Positions 34,501 through 46,459 of a stretch of DNA of 64,000 nucleotides are shown piece by piece. Both the position numbers and the translations under genes were made by a program. The first letter of the stretch is position 1, and each line of letters starts with the position of its first letter. This stretch comes from Sciurus carolinensis. Its lineage: Eukaryota; Chordata; Mammalia; Rodentia; Sciuridae. Under the pieces are notes generated by a model. That model searched no databases. It was not told the origin of the DNA and saw nothing but the letters and a program-made list of their open reading frames with translations. The DNA lies in the NCBI RefSeq assembly GCF_902686445.1, contig NC_062218.1, positions 135,393,241 through 135,457,240 on the forward strand, read 5' to 3'.

Positions 34501-36315
34501 GTCCTTTATCTTTTTTAATTAGTGCATTTTAATTATACAGTGCTTCATTGCAGCATTTTCATATGTGTAAATAACATACTTTGTAAGTGATGGGAGTTAC
34601 AAGAATCTATGCATGTTTTAAAACTTATAGAAGAAGGAAGAGGGAATGAGAGGAAAAGAAGGGAAATTAGTATATTAAAAATTTTTAAATTCTGGCCAGA
34701 ATCTGAACAAAGAGGAGGCAGGTGTCAACCTGGCATTTGGCCTGTGTGTGTCTGGTCTTGAATCACCTTGTAAAGTAAGGGTACTTTGGATCTGGTTTGG
34801 TAGACTACCCAAAGCACTCAAGTTTCAACTCACTTTGAATGTGGGGTTCATTTGCTGTCTTAAACCAAAATGGCACATGGTAAGTGATTTCACATGGGCA
34901 CTGCTTCTGTGACTTTAATGGGTTTCAGGGCAACGCTGTATGTGGGTTGGGGTGAGGACGTGTACACGTACTTCCTCCAACTGAGGGCTCCAGGCCACAC
35001 AGGCCTGAGTGAATGCAGTGTAACAGACAAGACTCTGCTGGGACCACACAAATGCACAAGCTGCTTCAAATCTTTCAGGGCCCTTCAATTCCTGACAACT
35101 AAAAGGAAACAGAGGCAGCCTGGGGTGCTGGCAACATCACCAGCCTAGAGACAGGGGAAGGTTAGGCATGCCTGTGGGAGGCCCCTGTATGGTGTGCCTG
35201 ACTCTACTCTGCTTTTAAAATACAGATGGAGCAGAAATGATCAGGGGTTCTCAAACTGGGCTCAGCTGAGTACTAAAGGTGACAGAGGCCCTTCCCCGCA
35301 GGGGGTGAGGATGATGTCCCTCTGTGGTTCCTGCTTGCCTGTGAGCTAGAGCTGTTTACCACTGATTTGTTTATGGACTGGGCCTCTACAAGATGCCTTC
35401 TATTTAAAGAATGGTTTCTGCTGCTTTAAAACAAAGATGTTCTGTAAGTTTCCTCTGGATCCCTCGATTCCCTATGTCAGCAAGAAGCAAGTTAATGCTC
35501 CCCAGTGGCAGACCCTGACCCTGGCTGGCCCTGAGGGAGCTGCTCAGGCCTCACATTTTAGATTCAGGAAAGTTTCACTCTGGGAAATTGCTTTTGACAC
35601 GGTTAGGAATAAAATGTTGTTCCAAAGAAGTTCCAAATCATTTCAATGATGACATTTGAAATTGTGTGGAAAGAAGGACAACCTTTAAAAAATGTTCCCA
35701 TCTCAGTTTGCAAAACCTGTTTGTCCAAACAAGTCAAAGGCAATTTTATTCATAGGATTACCAGCAAATAGACCCTTTCAGTATAGTTTTGCACTTCAGA
35801 CCTTTCCTCTCCCTTTTCCTCATCCCGGTTTTATATGACAAAGAGAGAAAGGAGTTTGGATTCTTTTCTCACAATTTTGGGGATCTTGACCAAGGGAAAA
35901 AGGAGAACACAGGACCCAAACTTGGGGAACTGACCAGACTTCAAAACTTGGCCTATGTTGTCTTGGTGTGATGTCCCAGGCTAGTGGGTGAGGCTCAGGT
36001 TGAGAGTCAAGGCCATAGCCAATCAAATGGGAGTGCTGGGCAGGGAACCTGAGGCATGAGCCAACTGGGCTGGTGCTCAGTCAGGCTCAGCTCTGAAGTA
36101 CGTGGTTCTCTGAAGTCCAGACCCTTGTGTTCTTGTTGATTTGGGTTCATCAGAAGTTCCACAGGTTTCCTCCTCCACTGGTATCACATTGTGACCTGGT
36201 CACAGTTGATGCACAATGTTAACCTAAAAGACTAGCACACAGGGTTTATGGCTGAACCAAATATCAATCTGTCAGCCCTGTACTGGCAGCTAGAGGTACT
36301 TTGGCTTGTTTTTCT
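34501..36315. other. mostly unique sequence, no gene recognised
   Basis: The first about 110 bases ('ttaattagtgcattttaatt') may be an antisense L1 tail. The rest is unassigned. A 12-bp perfect palindrome ACGTGTACACGT lies at 34958-34969. Confidence 0.45.
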
Positions 36316-36545
36316 ATCGTTGTTTTGGGGTTTTTTTAGTTTGGTTGGTTGGTACTAAGGATTGAACCCAGAGCCTCGTGCATGCTAAGCAAGTGCTTTA
36401 CCACTGAGCACTGGCTACAACCCCAGCCTTTTTATTTTTATTTTGAGACAGGGCTAGTTGCCCGGGCTGGCCTTGAACTTGTGATCCTCCTGCCTCAGCC
36501 TCCTGAGTAGCCAGGATTACAGGTGTGCACCACTGTGCCCAGTCA
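36316..36545 (-). mobile_element. B1-dID SINE
   Basis: 'aggattgaacccagagcctc', 'gcatgctaagcaagtgcttt' (ID half) and 'cctgcctcagcctcctgagt', 'ggattacaggtgtgcaccac' (B1 half), in reverse. Confidence 0.95.
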
Positions 36546-37034
36546 GGTGGCTATTTTATTTATTTCAAAAGCATATTTGAATTCCTGGTACTCTAAACAT
36601 CGGGTGAAATGGGCTTTTCTGTATCCCATCCATTAAGACCTACGGTGGTAGCACTTTTAAACTCCCATCCCTCACCCCCAACATCTCTGTCTTTGTGGGT
36701 CAGGGTCAGGGTTAGCTTTGGGCAAGCAACTGGTGTCCCTGCACTCAAAGGACCCTACATGTGGCATGATGCTCTGCTCTCACCATCTTAACATCCTTAA
36801 TATTTTTCAAACAAGGGTCCCCACATTTTTATTTTGCAATGAATCCAACAAATCATGTAGTCAGCCTCATCTGGAGTTTTAGATTGGACTTGTAGTTATT
36901 ACATGTTATTATTATGACATAAGGTAGAGAACAGTCAGATCCTGTGAGTTGAGGTTGAATCTGAAGCCAAAGGGGACTGGAGAAAGGTGCCCTTATTTTC
37001 CTGAAGTTAGAAATCTAAAGGGATGTGGTAAAAC
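36546..37034. other. unique sequence, nothing recognised
   Basis: No repeat or credible coding frame was seen. Confidence 0.45.
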
Positions 37035-37141
37035 TTTTTTTTTTTTTTTTTTTTTTTTTGGCTTGCAGTACTGGTGATTGAACCTAGGGCCTTGCAAATG
37101 CTAAGCCAAGTGTTCTACCACTGAGCTACACCCCCGTCCCC
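37035..37141 (-). mobile_element. ID SINE with a 25-T tail
   Basis: An uninterrupted T25 (37035-37059), then 'gtactggtgattgaacctag' and 'gttctaccactgagctacac'. The long pure tail suggests a fairly recent insertion. Confidence 0.92.
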
Positions 37142-37555
37142 ATTAGCATATTTATGGTGTATGTCTTATTCTTTTAAAAAATGCATTTGCATATTTTTTA
37201 TTATCCGACTAAGATTTAGAGCAATCATTTGAACTTGTTGGGGTTTGTGGCCAGTCTGGCTGTAGGAGGGTGTGGTCTGTGGTCTTTTTTTTTTTTTCCC
37301 CCCCTAATCCTGTGCTTATTGTGGGAGGGGGAACATATAAGACACAAAAGTGCTTGTCATCAAGTTACAGGGAGAGTTTCAGGTGTCTGCAAAGCTACTC
37401 TCAGAGCAGATTGAGTGACTTCTGAGTTCTAAGACCCACACTGACCATGGAGAGACAGAAACACAACATAGTGCTTTATCTAATGAAGTGTTCTTCACAC
37501 TTTTTGAACCTGAAGCCATAGTAGGAAATATGCAGCCCTACTACACATACAAAAA
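37142..37555. other. unique sequence, nothing recognised
   Basis: No repeat landmarks. A 13-T/6-C run lies at about 37287-37305. Confidence 0.45.
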
Positions 37556-37902
37556 CAGGCATCCCTCAACTTACACTGGGTTTATGTCCCTATAAACTCA
37601 TTGTAGTAGAATTATCATAAGCCAAAAATGCATGTTATGCATCTAACCTATGGAGCATTGTGGTTTAGCAATACAGCACACTGCACCATGCAGTAGTTTC
37701 CCCTCATGATTGTAGGGCTGACTAGGACCTGCCACTCACTGCCATTGCCCAGCATCTAGCGAGAAGATCAGACCACATATTTCTAACCCAGGAAAAGATC
37801 CAGATTCAAAATTCAAAGTATAATTTCTACTGAATGTGTTTCTTTTATACCATCAGAAAGTAAAAAAATTAAGTCGAACCATTATAAGTCAGAGACCGTT
37901 TG
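37556..37902 (+). mobile_element. Tigger-group DNA transposon, Golem-like
   Basis: Starts 'caggcatccctcaacttaca' and ends 'cagagaccgtttg' followed by TA. The interior 'aagtcgaaccattataagtc' and 'ataatttctactgaatgtg' match Golem. Confidence 0.82.
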
Positions 37903-38105
37903 TACACATACATACAAAAGCAAAACAATAATTTCATGAAGTAGTGTCTATATTCTACTCTATTTTATTTCATTTTTTAAATGAAATGAAGCACACAAAG
38001 TTGATTTTCCATTTGTCTGAGTTTTTAAAGCACTGCTCTCATGGGAGAGATGAATGTGTAAACAAATAATGAGGTTTTGAGACTCAGTGTAAGAAGGGTA
38101 TTGCA

Positions 38106-38200
38106 GGGATGGGGTGTAGCTTAGTGGTAAGAGCACTTGCCCAGCATGTACAAGGCCCTGGCTTAGATCCCCAGTACTGCAAGAAAAAATAAGAAGAAAT
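38106..38200 (+). mobile_element. ID SINE
   Basis: 'gggatggggtgtagcttagt', 'cttgcccagcatgtacaagg' and 'cttagatccccagtactgca' with an A-rich tail. Confidence 0.92.
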
Positions 38201-38400
38201 GTGGTAGATTTGCTCGGAGTGTTGAGAGTGAGAGGGAATTTGCCGTGGCATGATGGTGCCAAGGTGGTAGGGGAAGATGAGTTCTAGGGGTGAGGGGTGG
38301 GTGTTGAGATCATTCTGAAAAGGTAGGTCAGCCTGTGGAGGAGAGCATCACAAGTCAGGAAAGAAGTCTGTTCAATTCCCTATTCAACATGGAAATTTGG

Positions 38401-38990
38401 TTTTTTTTTTTAAACATCTTTATTTGAAATATAATTTATATGCTATAAAATTCACCCATTATAAGTGTACAGTTTCATAATTTTCAGTAAATGCATATGG
38501 CTATACAACCACAATCCCATTCCCATCACCCCTCAAAAGCTCCCTTGGGCCCATTTTCAGTCTCCCAATTCTAGGCAATCACTGATCTGCTTTCTGTCTC
38601 TATAGAGTCATCTTTCTAGAAATGTCCCACACATGGACTCAGACAGTACTTGTTCTCTTTTGTCTGGCTTCTCTCAGTCGACATTGTGTTTCTGAGGTTC
38701 CATTATGTTGTAGCACCAAGTGGCAATTCCATCTATTAGTTATACCACAGTTTATCCATTTGCCAATTGATAGACATTTGGATTCTTTCCAGGTCTGGGC
38801 TGCTGTAAATATCGATTCTATGAGCATTTGCATGTGAGTCTTTGTGTGGATATATGTTTGCATTTCTCATGAGGAAATCCAGGAACGGAATCGCTGCACT
38901 GTATTATAAATATGTGTTTACCTCTTAAGAAACTACCATGCTGAACTCCATACTGGTGACCCCGTTTCACATTACTACCAGTGACTTATA
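38401..38990 (-). mobile_element. L1M 3' end, antisense
   Basis: 'tttatttgaaatataattta', 'aaaattcacccattataagt', 'tctgctttctgtctctatag' and 'tttgccaattgatagacatt' are the classic reverse-read old L1 3' end. Confidence 0.88.
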
Positions 38991-38994
38991 AGAG

Positions 38995-39100
38995 TCCAGT
39001 GTCTCCATATTTGCTGAAGGATTTGAGCAAAGGAGAGAAGTGATGAGATTTGCTTTTCAGAAGATGCCTCCAGCTGCAGGCTGGGGTAGGGTGACTAGAA
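38995..39100 (+). mobile_element. L2 fragment
   Basis: 'gagagaagtgatgagatttg' and 'ttttcagaagatgcctccag' match the L2 segment '...gtgacatgatctgatttgc...agatcactctgg'. Confidence 0.55.
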
Positions 39101-39404
39101 GAGAGAAGTCTAGGGCCTATGATAATGCCGTAGCCATGAGTAGATGAAGAGAAACAGCCAGAATCTAAAGATGCATCTGACGAGGCCTAGAGGTGAGGGG
39201 GCAAAAGCCACAGAGCACTTCAAGAGCTGGCTCAGCATCACAAAATTAACACGTGGCAGAGAGAGAGAAAATAGAGAGTTAAAGCAAGACTTACGACCCA
39301 TCTGAGATGATGATGAAGCATCTGACCCATGATAGGCTCCCATCAAACACAGCTGGCTTAGCAGTTACATCCCTTAGGATCATTCCCAAATCTATTGAGG
39401 ATAG

Positions 39405-39575
39405 GGCTTCCAAGCCTTGGCTGCACCTTTGAATCACCTGGTAAACTTTAAGATCTCCTGCTAACTAGGTCCTGATATCACTGATCTGGGTGTTGCTCAG
39501 GCACAGAGGGACTTAAAACTCCCAGTTAGTTCTAATGCACACCTGGGCAGAGCTGGGCCGAGAACCACTGCTCTA
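39405..39575 (+). mobile_element. hAT element, MER5-like
   Basis: 'ttggctgcacctttgaatca', 'cctggtaaactttaagatct' and the end 'gagaaccactgctctaag' follow MER5A-type ends. Confidence 0.75.
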
Positions 39576-41271
39576 AGTTTTCCAGCTGGGGATACCGGAA
39601 ACTGGAATACTGGATACTAGCAACACCTGGGAAATTTTGCAAATTCCTGAGGAGACCAAGTCTTACTTGGAGTTTTTAGTGTGATTGGTAAAGGGGGAAG
39701 ACCCAACCACTAGAAGTTGTAAAATCACCCCAGGTGCTTAGAATGTGCTGCCAAGCTTGGGAGCCACGGTCCAAGGGAACTTGTTTGGACCAAGCATCAA
39801 TTCTGAGCAGATGCTCCCAATACCAGCATTTCCCAAGAAAGTGTTCTGGATTCTCTGTTTCAGAAGTAGTCCCAGAAATCTTTTTTTTTTTTCCCTTCCT
39901 TTCAAATGCACAGATCATTTTTCTGAAGCATTTTATAGTACATGTTGTTAAAAAACAAAACCAGATTCCACTGCACATGTTCCACAAATCCATCTGGTTT
40001 ACATAAAATATTTACAAATACGGATACAGAAGGAATTTGAAGATATTTGTGGGTAAGGAACCAGCCTATTAGTTGTATGTTGTCTCCTCTGTGGTCTCCA
40101 TAGCACATGTATACATAAACATGGATCAGATACATATGATAAACTCTCCGTACCTATAGGGAGAACAAATTATTTCACCAAGATCCCAGATTCTACTGGA
40201 AAAACTCATTGATGCATATTTCTCTTGCCCAAGTATTTTCAGAGAGTAAATTAAATAAACAAAATGATAGCTTGTACCTTTATTAACCCTCCAGGTGTGT
40301 GGCATTTATTTGTTCATTTCTGCCCACGAAACTCAAGTATCTTTTAACTCTTAAAGCAGTAACTTGAGAGAGACCAGAACCATGCATTATGCTTTATTTT
40401 TAAAGTAGGACTCTTTTACCAAGAGCTCTTACATCTGAAATTCTCTAGGTATTATTTTCTACACACTTAATCCCTTAATTCTTTGGTTTTTGGCCCACAG
40501 CAAAAGGTCTCAGAGTAGGGACAGGTGCCACAGAGGAATCTTGCCCCTGCATGTCTTTGGCCCTGGTCCTCTTCCAAGGGATTAAGACATGTTGGTTGAG
40601 ATTTTCTGAGGTCTAATCAGCACCCCTGCCCACACCTCAAGTTTATTCACTGTGGCAGCCAGGGATATAAGCCCATAGTGGGCACTTACACTAGGCCCTG
40701 CAGACATAAGCAGCATAGCTCATCTGAGCTGACCCCACCATCACACCTACTATTAGGGCCCTTTATTGGTTGGGACCCTGGATTCAGTATCCAAGTGCCC
40801 CCAGGACTGGTTCAGCTTCACTTTTACATCTTGGCTGATAAAATTGTGAAAGAGCTGGCAGTGGGGCTGATGGGGACATAGGCTGGCCATAGAGGGACCA
40901 GATGAGGGGTGGAAGAGCAGAGAAATCCAGGGAGGACATTGAACCTGGAGGCCTGGGAACTTTGAGGGCAGAGGCTAGATTGACACCTGGGCAATTCCCG
41001 TGTCATGCTGAGTAGGCAGCTGCCAGTGCCCAGTTACATACAGTCTCACCAGGGACATGGAGGCAGCAGCCAGGAGTCTTGCCTTGGGCCCTCCCGCCCC
41101 CACCCATCCAGTCATCCATGGGAAACTATCAAGTGCCAGGCCGGCGCTAGACTCCAGGATGCTATGAAAGTGTGCCAGATCCTGGGTGGCCTCCTGCTCC
41201 CTGGGCTCTGGGCTCAGTTCTTCACCTGACACCTCATCCCAGCTAGATCATTAAGAGCCAGAAGTTGCTTG
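39576..41271. other. repeat-poor sequence; 39690-40480 is candidate non-coding functional DNA
   Basis: A T12 run (39881-39892) precedes an AT-rich 550-bp stretch without repeat landmarks. I could not decide between a 3' UTR-like segment, a conserved non-coding block or neutral DNA. No convincing coding frame. Confidence 0.35.
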
Positions 41272-41608
41272 CAGGTGGCCCTCTGAATCTGCAGGTTCCA
41301 CAATCAACTGCAGATTGGAAGTATGTAGGGGAAAAAAATAATAAAAGAACCTGCCACTGTACCAAACACATAGACTTTCTATCTTGTTGCTGTTTCCTAA
41401 ACAATGCAGTACAGCAAACATTTACATAGCATTCTCATTGGGTTCAGTATCATAAGTAACCTAGAGATGATTTTAAAGTAGCCAGGAGGATGCGCACAGG
41501 TTCTATACAAATATTATGTCATTTTATATAAGGGGTTTGAGTGTCATCAGATTCTGGCATTCATGGGAGTCTTGGAGCTAATCTCCCATGGGTACCAAGG
41601 GACAGCTG
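41272..41608 (+). mobile_element. Tigger-type DNA transposon, MER2-like
   Basis: Starts CAGGTGGCCCTCTGAATCTG, ends 'accaagggacagctg' then TA. The interior 'ctagagatgattttaaagta' and 'attttatataaggggtttga' matches MER2. Confidence 0.88.
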
Positions 41609-41664
41609 TATAATCAGGCGACACCCCTACTTCCCACCAAAAATTGGATAAAAGATCACTGAGA

Positions 41665-42030
41665 GAGATGGCACCATAGTAAAGTTGTTGGACTTGGAGT
41701 TAGTGCCAGGTTCAAGCCCCTGTTCTACCATTTAACCCTCTTGCAATCTGAGGGAGGGGAAGAATCATGGAACAGGGAAGTCAAAGGGAAATGAGGCTCT
41801 AAAAGTGATCTTTTGACCAAGCAGGTCAGACCAACCCTTGGCTCCACCAAGGTTGCTGTTCAACCCTGACCCGGGAGCAAAAATCTCTCTGACCCTTCGT
41901 CTTCTCTTTTGCAAAATGGCTATAATACTCCTCTGGGTTTTTTATTACCAGGATTAGGTGGATTGAAGCCTGCCAGGAGCTTGACACAGTTTCTCAATGC
42001 AGTAAGCACCTGATAAATGTTAGCTATTAG
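41665..42030 (+). mobile_element. MIR SINE, apparently split
   Basis: Left part 'gttggacttggagttagtgc' and 'gttcaagcccctgttctacc' (41673-41750). Right part 'cttttgcaaaatggctataa' and 'cctgataaatgttagctatt' (41890-42030). About 135 bp of unassigned sequence lies between them. Confidence 0.65.
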
Positions 42031-42454
42031 TTCAGTGATCTGGGCAAGTGGTTGGAGAATGAGCGGAACCCACTTTTGGGTTTCTGTCCTCTTTTCTCCA
42101 CAAGGAGAGCTTAGCCAGTCACCAGGGGTTGTACTATGACCCCATAAGAGAAGCAGCAGCTCAGCCACCATTCGATGCTTTTGTCTGGAGTCAGCCCTGG
42201 TGAATCCTCGATTATGGTCCATTTCAGAACAGCACTGGGGGTGTTTTCAGGTGGAAAGTACCACGGTGGATGTTTCCTGCATTCTCTAACAGCATCTCCA
42301 CCTGCCCCAGCCCTCCACCCTTGCTCCTCCTGCCCTTCCCACCACTGTCACCTCAACCAGGGCCCTGCCAGCCCTTTAGATGGCCCATGCAGTCTCACAT
42401 GGGTCCCATGGGGCTTGCCCACTCCCCCCACCCTCTGTCCCCTCACTTTCCCTG

Positions 42455-42830
42455 CCATATCCTCCACCTGGAATGGGGCAGCCTCGTAGCTGGTCTCCCT
42501 GCCTCTCTTACAGCTAAACACAAGTTGGGGACTTAGACTCCTCCTCCTAGGATGGTGTTCCTGGCTCTTGACCACCTTGCCCTGCCCAGCTCTCCCACCC
42601 CACCTTCTGCTGTTGGCAGACTTTTACTGGACATTTCTTGTTGGTTTTCTCTTTTCACTCATGGTGTCCCCTTCCTTCCCTGCCCCATCACCTGGTGAGC
42701 TCAGTATAAATGTCACTTGCTCTGCAAAGTCCAGGCAGAATTAAACGGGCTTTCTGTGTCTTCCCGTAATGCCTGGCACACTTTGATGCTGCTTACGATG
42801 ACGGACTTGAGGCTTCCTTCCCCATAGTTC
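42455..42830 (-). mobile_element. L2 fragment, antisense
   Basis: 'ctccacctggaatggggcag' and 'gagctcagtataaatgtcac' fit the reverse L2 3' region ('...cctggaatgcc...', '...ctcaaatgtcac...'). Confidence 0.55.
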
Positions 42831-43124
42831 TATAAACATGGGGGAAGAACCATATCCTGTTAGTAACAGTAATATAATAATGGCAGTAAGTGTATTCTGT
42901 GCTAACTACTTGGCCGTCTTGGTGTTAACGCGATTCTCTGTATGATCAGATTTGTCCCTCAGTGGCAGGCCCAGGAGATACAAGGGCTTCTCCAGGGTCA
43001 CCTCTAACATAGACCATCTAAGTAGAAATAGGGCCTTACTCTACAATGCAACTGTGGCTTCCAAATCCACCTCCCCGCTCACTGCCCTGAAACTTCCCTC
43101 CCCTATGCTTTTGTTTTTTCTTTT

Positions 43125-43312
43125 TCTTTTTTGGTAGTTGTAGATGGACACAATACCTTTATTTTATTTGTTTATTTTTATGTGGTGCTAAGGAATGAAC
43201 CCAGTACCTCACACATGCTAGGACACAATACCTTTATTTTATTTGTTTATTTTTATGTGGTGCTAAGGAATGAACCCAGTACCTCACACACTGAGCTTCA
43301 GCCCCAGCCCCC
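43125..43312 (-). mobile_element. ID SINE with an internal 75-bp tandem duplication
   Basis: Reverse ID unit with tail 'tagttgtagatggacacaat'. A 70-bp segment (43146-43215) recurs without mismatch at 43221-43290 (period 75). The ID piece expected between 'cacacatgctagg' and 'ctgagcttcagcccc' (about 20 bp) is missing in the second copy. Confidence 0.92.
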
Positions 43313-43349
43313 CTATGCTTTTCTTAATCAGAAATTCTGGAATTGCCAG

Positions 43350-43480
43350 GGAAGCCTAGGAGATGAGTCCTGTTATTATTTAATTTTACAGGTGAGGAAA
43401 CTGAGTCTTAGAGAACTGAAGTAACTCACCCAAGGGCATGTGGCACAGCCAGGACTAGAACCCCAACATGGCAACCGAAC
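43350..43480 (-). mobile_element. MIR SINE, antisense
   Basis: 'tacaggtgaggaaactgagt', 'gtaactcacccaagggcatg' and 'cacagccaggactagaaccc'. Confidence 0.82.
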
Positions 43481-44149
43481 CCCAAGGCCGAGCTCCCTTT
43501 CTATGTGTCCAACCTCAGGCTGTGCACCCCACTCAGTTTGCCAAGTAGAGGGTTGAAGTCAAGACTTCTGAATTTCCCCACATATATTTGAAGATCATTG
43601 CAGACTCCCTCAGAGAAACCCTCTTCCCTGGGATCCCATGTTTGCAAATGACAAAGTCAGAGGGAACTTGGTCCAAAGAGGTCATTGAGCTCAGCGTGAA
43701 CCCACAGTTCACCTCTTTTTACTTCATCTGATGGTTAAAAGGGGAGGGGGTGCACACACACACACACAGCCCCCTCCAGGGGTTCAGGGCTCCAGGATCT
43801 GGTTCCAGAAAACAGAAAAGTTTCTTTATTAACTGTCACAGAGATTTCACTGTGACCCCAAAGTAATTTCCCCAGAGAGAGGCAAATCTCCAGGAACCAG
43901 GAATAGATGAAAAGATTATTGCTTACCCTGCTGGGCAAACAGCGTCTGTATCCGGTGCTGGTTCGAGCCCAGCAAGCTGCTCTGGATTGGTGCCGACGCC
44001 CTCCCCACTCGCAGCAGAGGATCCTGGGAAACATGGAGTCAACTAGCAGCCAGTGCTAGTTGCTGGGTCAGTGCTGCAGTGCCCTGCAAGATCCTCGCCG
44101 TGAGCTGTAAGACAGGCAGTTCAGAAGCAAATCACTCCTTGTCTTGCTG
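43481..44149. other. unique sequence with a short (CA)n run
   Basis: (CA)8 at 43753-43768. Otherwise nothing recognised. Confidence 0.45.
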
Positions 44150-44300
44150 GAAGAGACAGAAGCTTGAAATTAGACCTGGGTTTGAATCCCAGCTTGGTTA
44201 AGTTCCAACTCGGGAGCCCTGAGAAAATACCTTCTTGCCCAGCACCATCCCAAGCTTGTTTCCTCAGCTGTGAAGTAAAGATGCAGGTGAGACACAGTTA
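44150..44300 (+). mobile_element. MIR SINE
   Basis: 'agacctgggtttgaatccca' and 'gtttcctcagctgtgaagta'. Confidence 0.75.
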
Positions 44301-44734
44301 GTGTGGATGGTTCCCTACTGTCCTCCTTTCCCTTCTTCAATAGCACCATGATGAGCATCCTCCTCCCTACCCCCAAATTGCCCACCTGAGGTACAAAGCC
44401 AGGATTCTAGGCTGGGGTCCCAAGGAGAACTGGGAAGACCCCAAGAAATTGCCCCCAGAGGGGAACCTTGCTCCAGGCCAAGTTTCAGCAGCCTTCATTC
44501 TTCATCCCACCTCACCCTCTTACAGAAGGGGAATGTGATTCAGACACCTGAGTCCCTGACAGTCCCAGACCTGCCAAGGAGCAGAACCAGCATCCAAGTT
44601 CAGTTCCGAGCATTTGACCCTACTCACTGCCCCACTGGGATTACATGTGGCCCAGCCTCTGTCTGGAGAGAATTTCAGGGCCAGTGAGCACATGATGAGG
44701 AGGTACCCTAGGAGGCTGCAGAGCCCAGCAGGAA

Positions 44735-44855
44735 AAGACATGGTCCACCCCTGCCTGCTGTGTGACCTCAGGCAGGCATCAGTGTGTGACCTTCGTCATG
44801 AACCTCCCTAAGTCATGATTTCTCTGTAAGGTAAAGATGGTAACAGTACCTGCTC
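44735..44855 (+). mobile_element. MIR SINE fragment
   Basis: 'tgctgtgtgacctcaggcag' and 'gtaaggtaaagatggtaaca'. Confidence 0.65.
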
Positions 44856-44860
44856 CTGGG

Positions 44861-45240
44861 TGTGCTAGGATTATGTTACTGCAAAGTACCAACTGTCAGG
44901 GTGTCATAAGCAATAGGAATTCATTCTCTTCTGATTCTGGAAGCTAGAAATCTGGGATGAAGGTGTGAGCAGAGGGTCTCCCGCAAGGCCTCTCCCCTTG
45001 GCTGTTAGATGGCCATCGTCTCCCTTTGTCTTCTCCCTTTGTCTCCATGTGTGTCTATGTTCTAATCTGTTCTTTTGAAGACACTGGTCATATTGGATTA
45101 GGGCCCAGTCCAAAGACTTCTTAACTTAGTCACCTCTTTAAAGATCCTATCTCCAAATATACTCACATCTGAAGGACTTGGAGTTAGAGCATCGATATAT
45201 GAACCTGGCAGGGGGAGGGGGATGCACAATCAGCCCATGA
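44861..45240 (-). mobile_element. MLT1 LTR (ERVL-MaLR), antisense
   Basis: Reverse MLT1 landmarks: 'gattctggaagctagaaatc', 'gctgttagatggccatcgtc', 'gtcatattggattagggccc' and 'aagatcctatctccaaatat'. Confidence 0.92.
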
Positions 45241-45369
45241 CTGAAGGTTAAATGAGGCAGAGTGTGGTGTGATAAAAAAATAAATATTTGCTCTCTATCA
45301 GTTTCTGGCACCCAGCTTTTAAAATCCTTGCACTCTGGGAATGATAAGTGTGTGCTTTGTATGCTAATG

Positions 45370-46005
45370 GGATGTCTGGTATCTCAGGGTCCTAGATGGC
45401 TTCCGAATGGGGCTGGTCACCAAAAAGACCAAGGCATGATTAAAGGGGTTGGAACTTTCAGCCCCACCCACCGCTTCTGGGAAGGAGAAGGGCTAGAGAT
45501 TGAGTCGGTTACCCATGGCCAGTGATTAAATCTGTCTTGCCTGTGTCATGAAGCCTCAATAAACACCCTGGGCAGGGGTTCTAGAAACCTCCAGGTCAAT
45601 GACCACAACCATGAATTGGGAAGGTGGTGCCCCCCAACTCCATAGGGACAGAAATTCTTGTACTCGGGACCCTTCTTTATCTGACTGTTCATTTGTATCC
45701 TTTACAATAAAGTGGGAAATGCAAATAAAATGTTTTCTTGAGTTCTGTAAGCCAGTCTAGCAAATTATCAGAGGCAAAGCCATGAGAATCCCGGACACAC
45801 TGCCAGTTGATCAGAAGTAGGGGTGACCTAGGACTTAATGGTTGGTGTCCAAACGAGGGCAGCCTCATGGCACTAAACCCTAAGCCTACAATGTTTGTGC
45901 TAATTCCTGGAACTTGGTGTCAGGATTGAACTGAATTGTAAGATCCCCAATTGGCGTTGGAGAGTTTGAAAAATGGAAGAGACACCAAGTATTTGTCAGG
46001 AGAGA
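45370..46005 (+). mobile_element. endogenous retrovirus-type LTR, family not assigned
   Basis: Landmarks 'tgtcatgaagcctcaataaa', 'ttatctgactgttcatttgt', 'cctttacaataaagtgggaa', 'ttgagttctgtaagccagtc', 'tagcaaattatcagaggcaa' and 'ttggtgtcaggattgaactg' follow a mammalian ERV LTR whose name I cannot fix. AATAAA-type signals lie at about 45559 and 45706. No gag, pol or env text follows. Confidence 0.65.
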
Positions 46006-46327
46006 AAATACCTCTCAGAAGGAAACCCTAGTCATTCAACTTGAGGTGGGACAGTCCGGAGGTGAGCTGACAGTTGTCTAGGGGGGGCACTAGCAACCAG
46101 AGCAAGGAGCATAATGGATCCCATGGGGAGGGCAGGGAGCAGTAGAATAACTGAAATGGGAGGCTGCACCCGGAGTGATGTTGGCAGGGCAGGAGAGATG
46201 CTCCCAGCTCTCCATCTGTCCAGTGGGTTGTGGGCAGGACACATGTTTCACTCTGCTGAGGGCCCTAGCTGACCGCAGGACATTGGTTTGGAGGTTTTTC
46301 CCTTGTCTGTGTTTTTTTGTTTTTTGG

Positions 46328-46459
46328 ACTTTTAAAAAATATTTGTTTAGTTGTTGATGGACCTTTATTTTTATTTATTTATTTATATGCGGTGCTGAGA
46401 ATCGAACCCAGTGCCTCACACGTTAGGCAATGCTCTACCACTGAGCCACAACCCCAGCC
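46328..46459 (-). mobile_element. ID SINE
   Basis: 'gtgctgagaatcgaacccag', 'tgcctcacacgttaggcaat' and 'gctctaccactgagccacaa', with tail text 'atttgtttagttgttgatgg'. Confidence 0.94.

Noticed and set aside
37035..37059. Homopolymer T25 as a possible assembly gap or terminator
   Set aside because: It is the reversed poly(A) tail of an ID SINE.
43131..43424. 97-codon frame with an internal peptide repeat
   Set aside because: The peptide repeat is produced by the tandem duplication in an antisense ID SINE.
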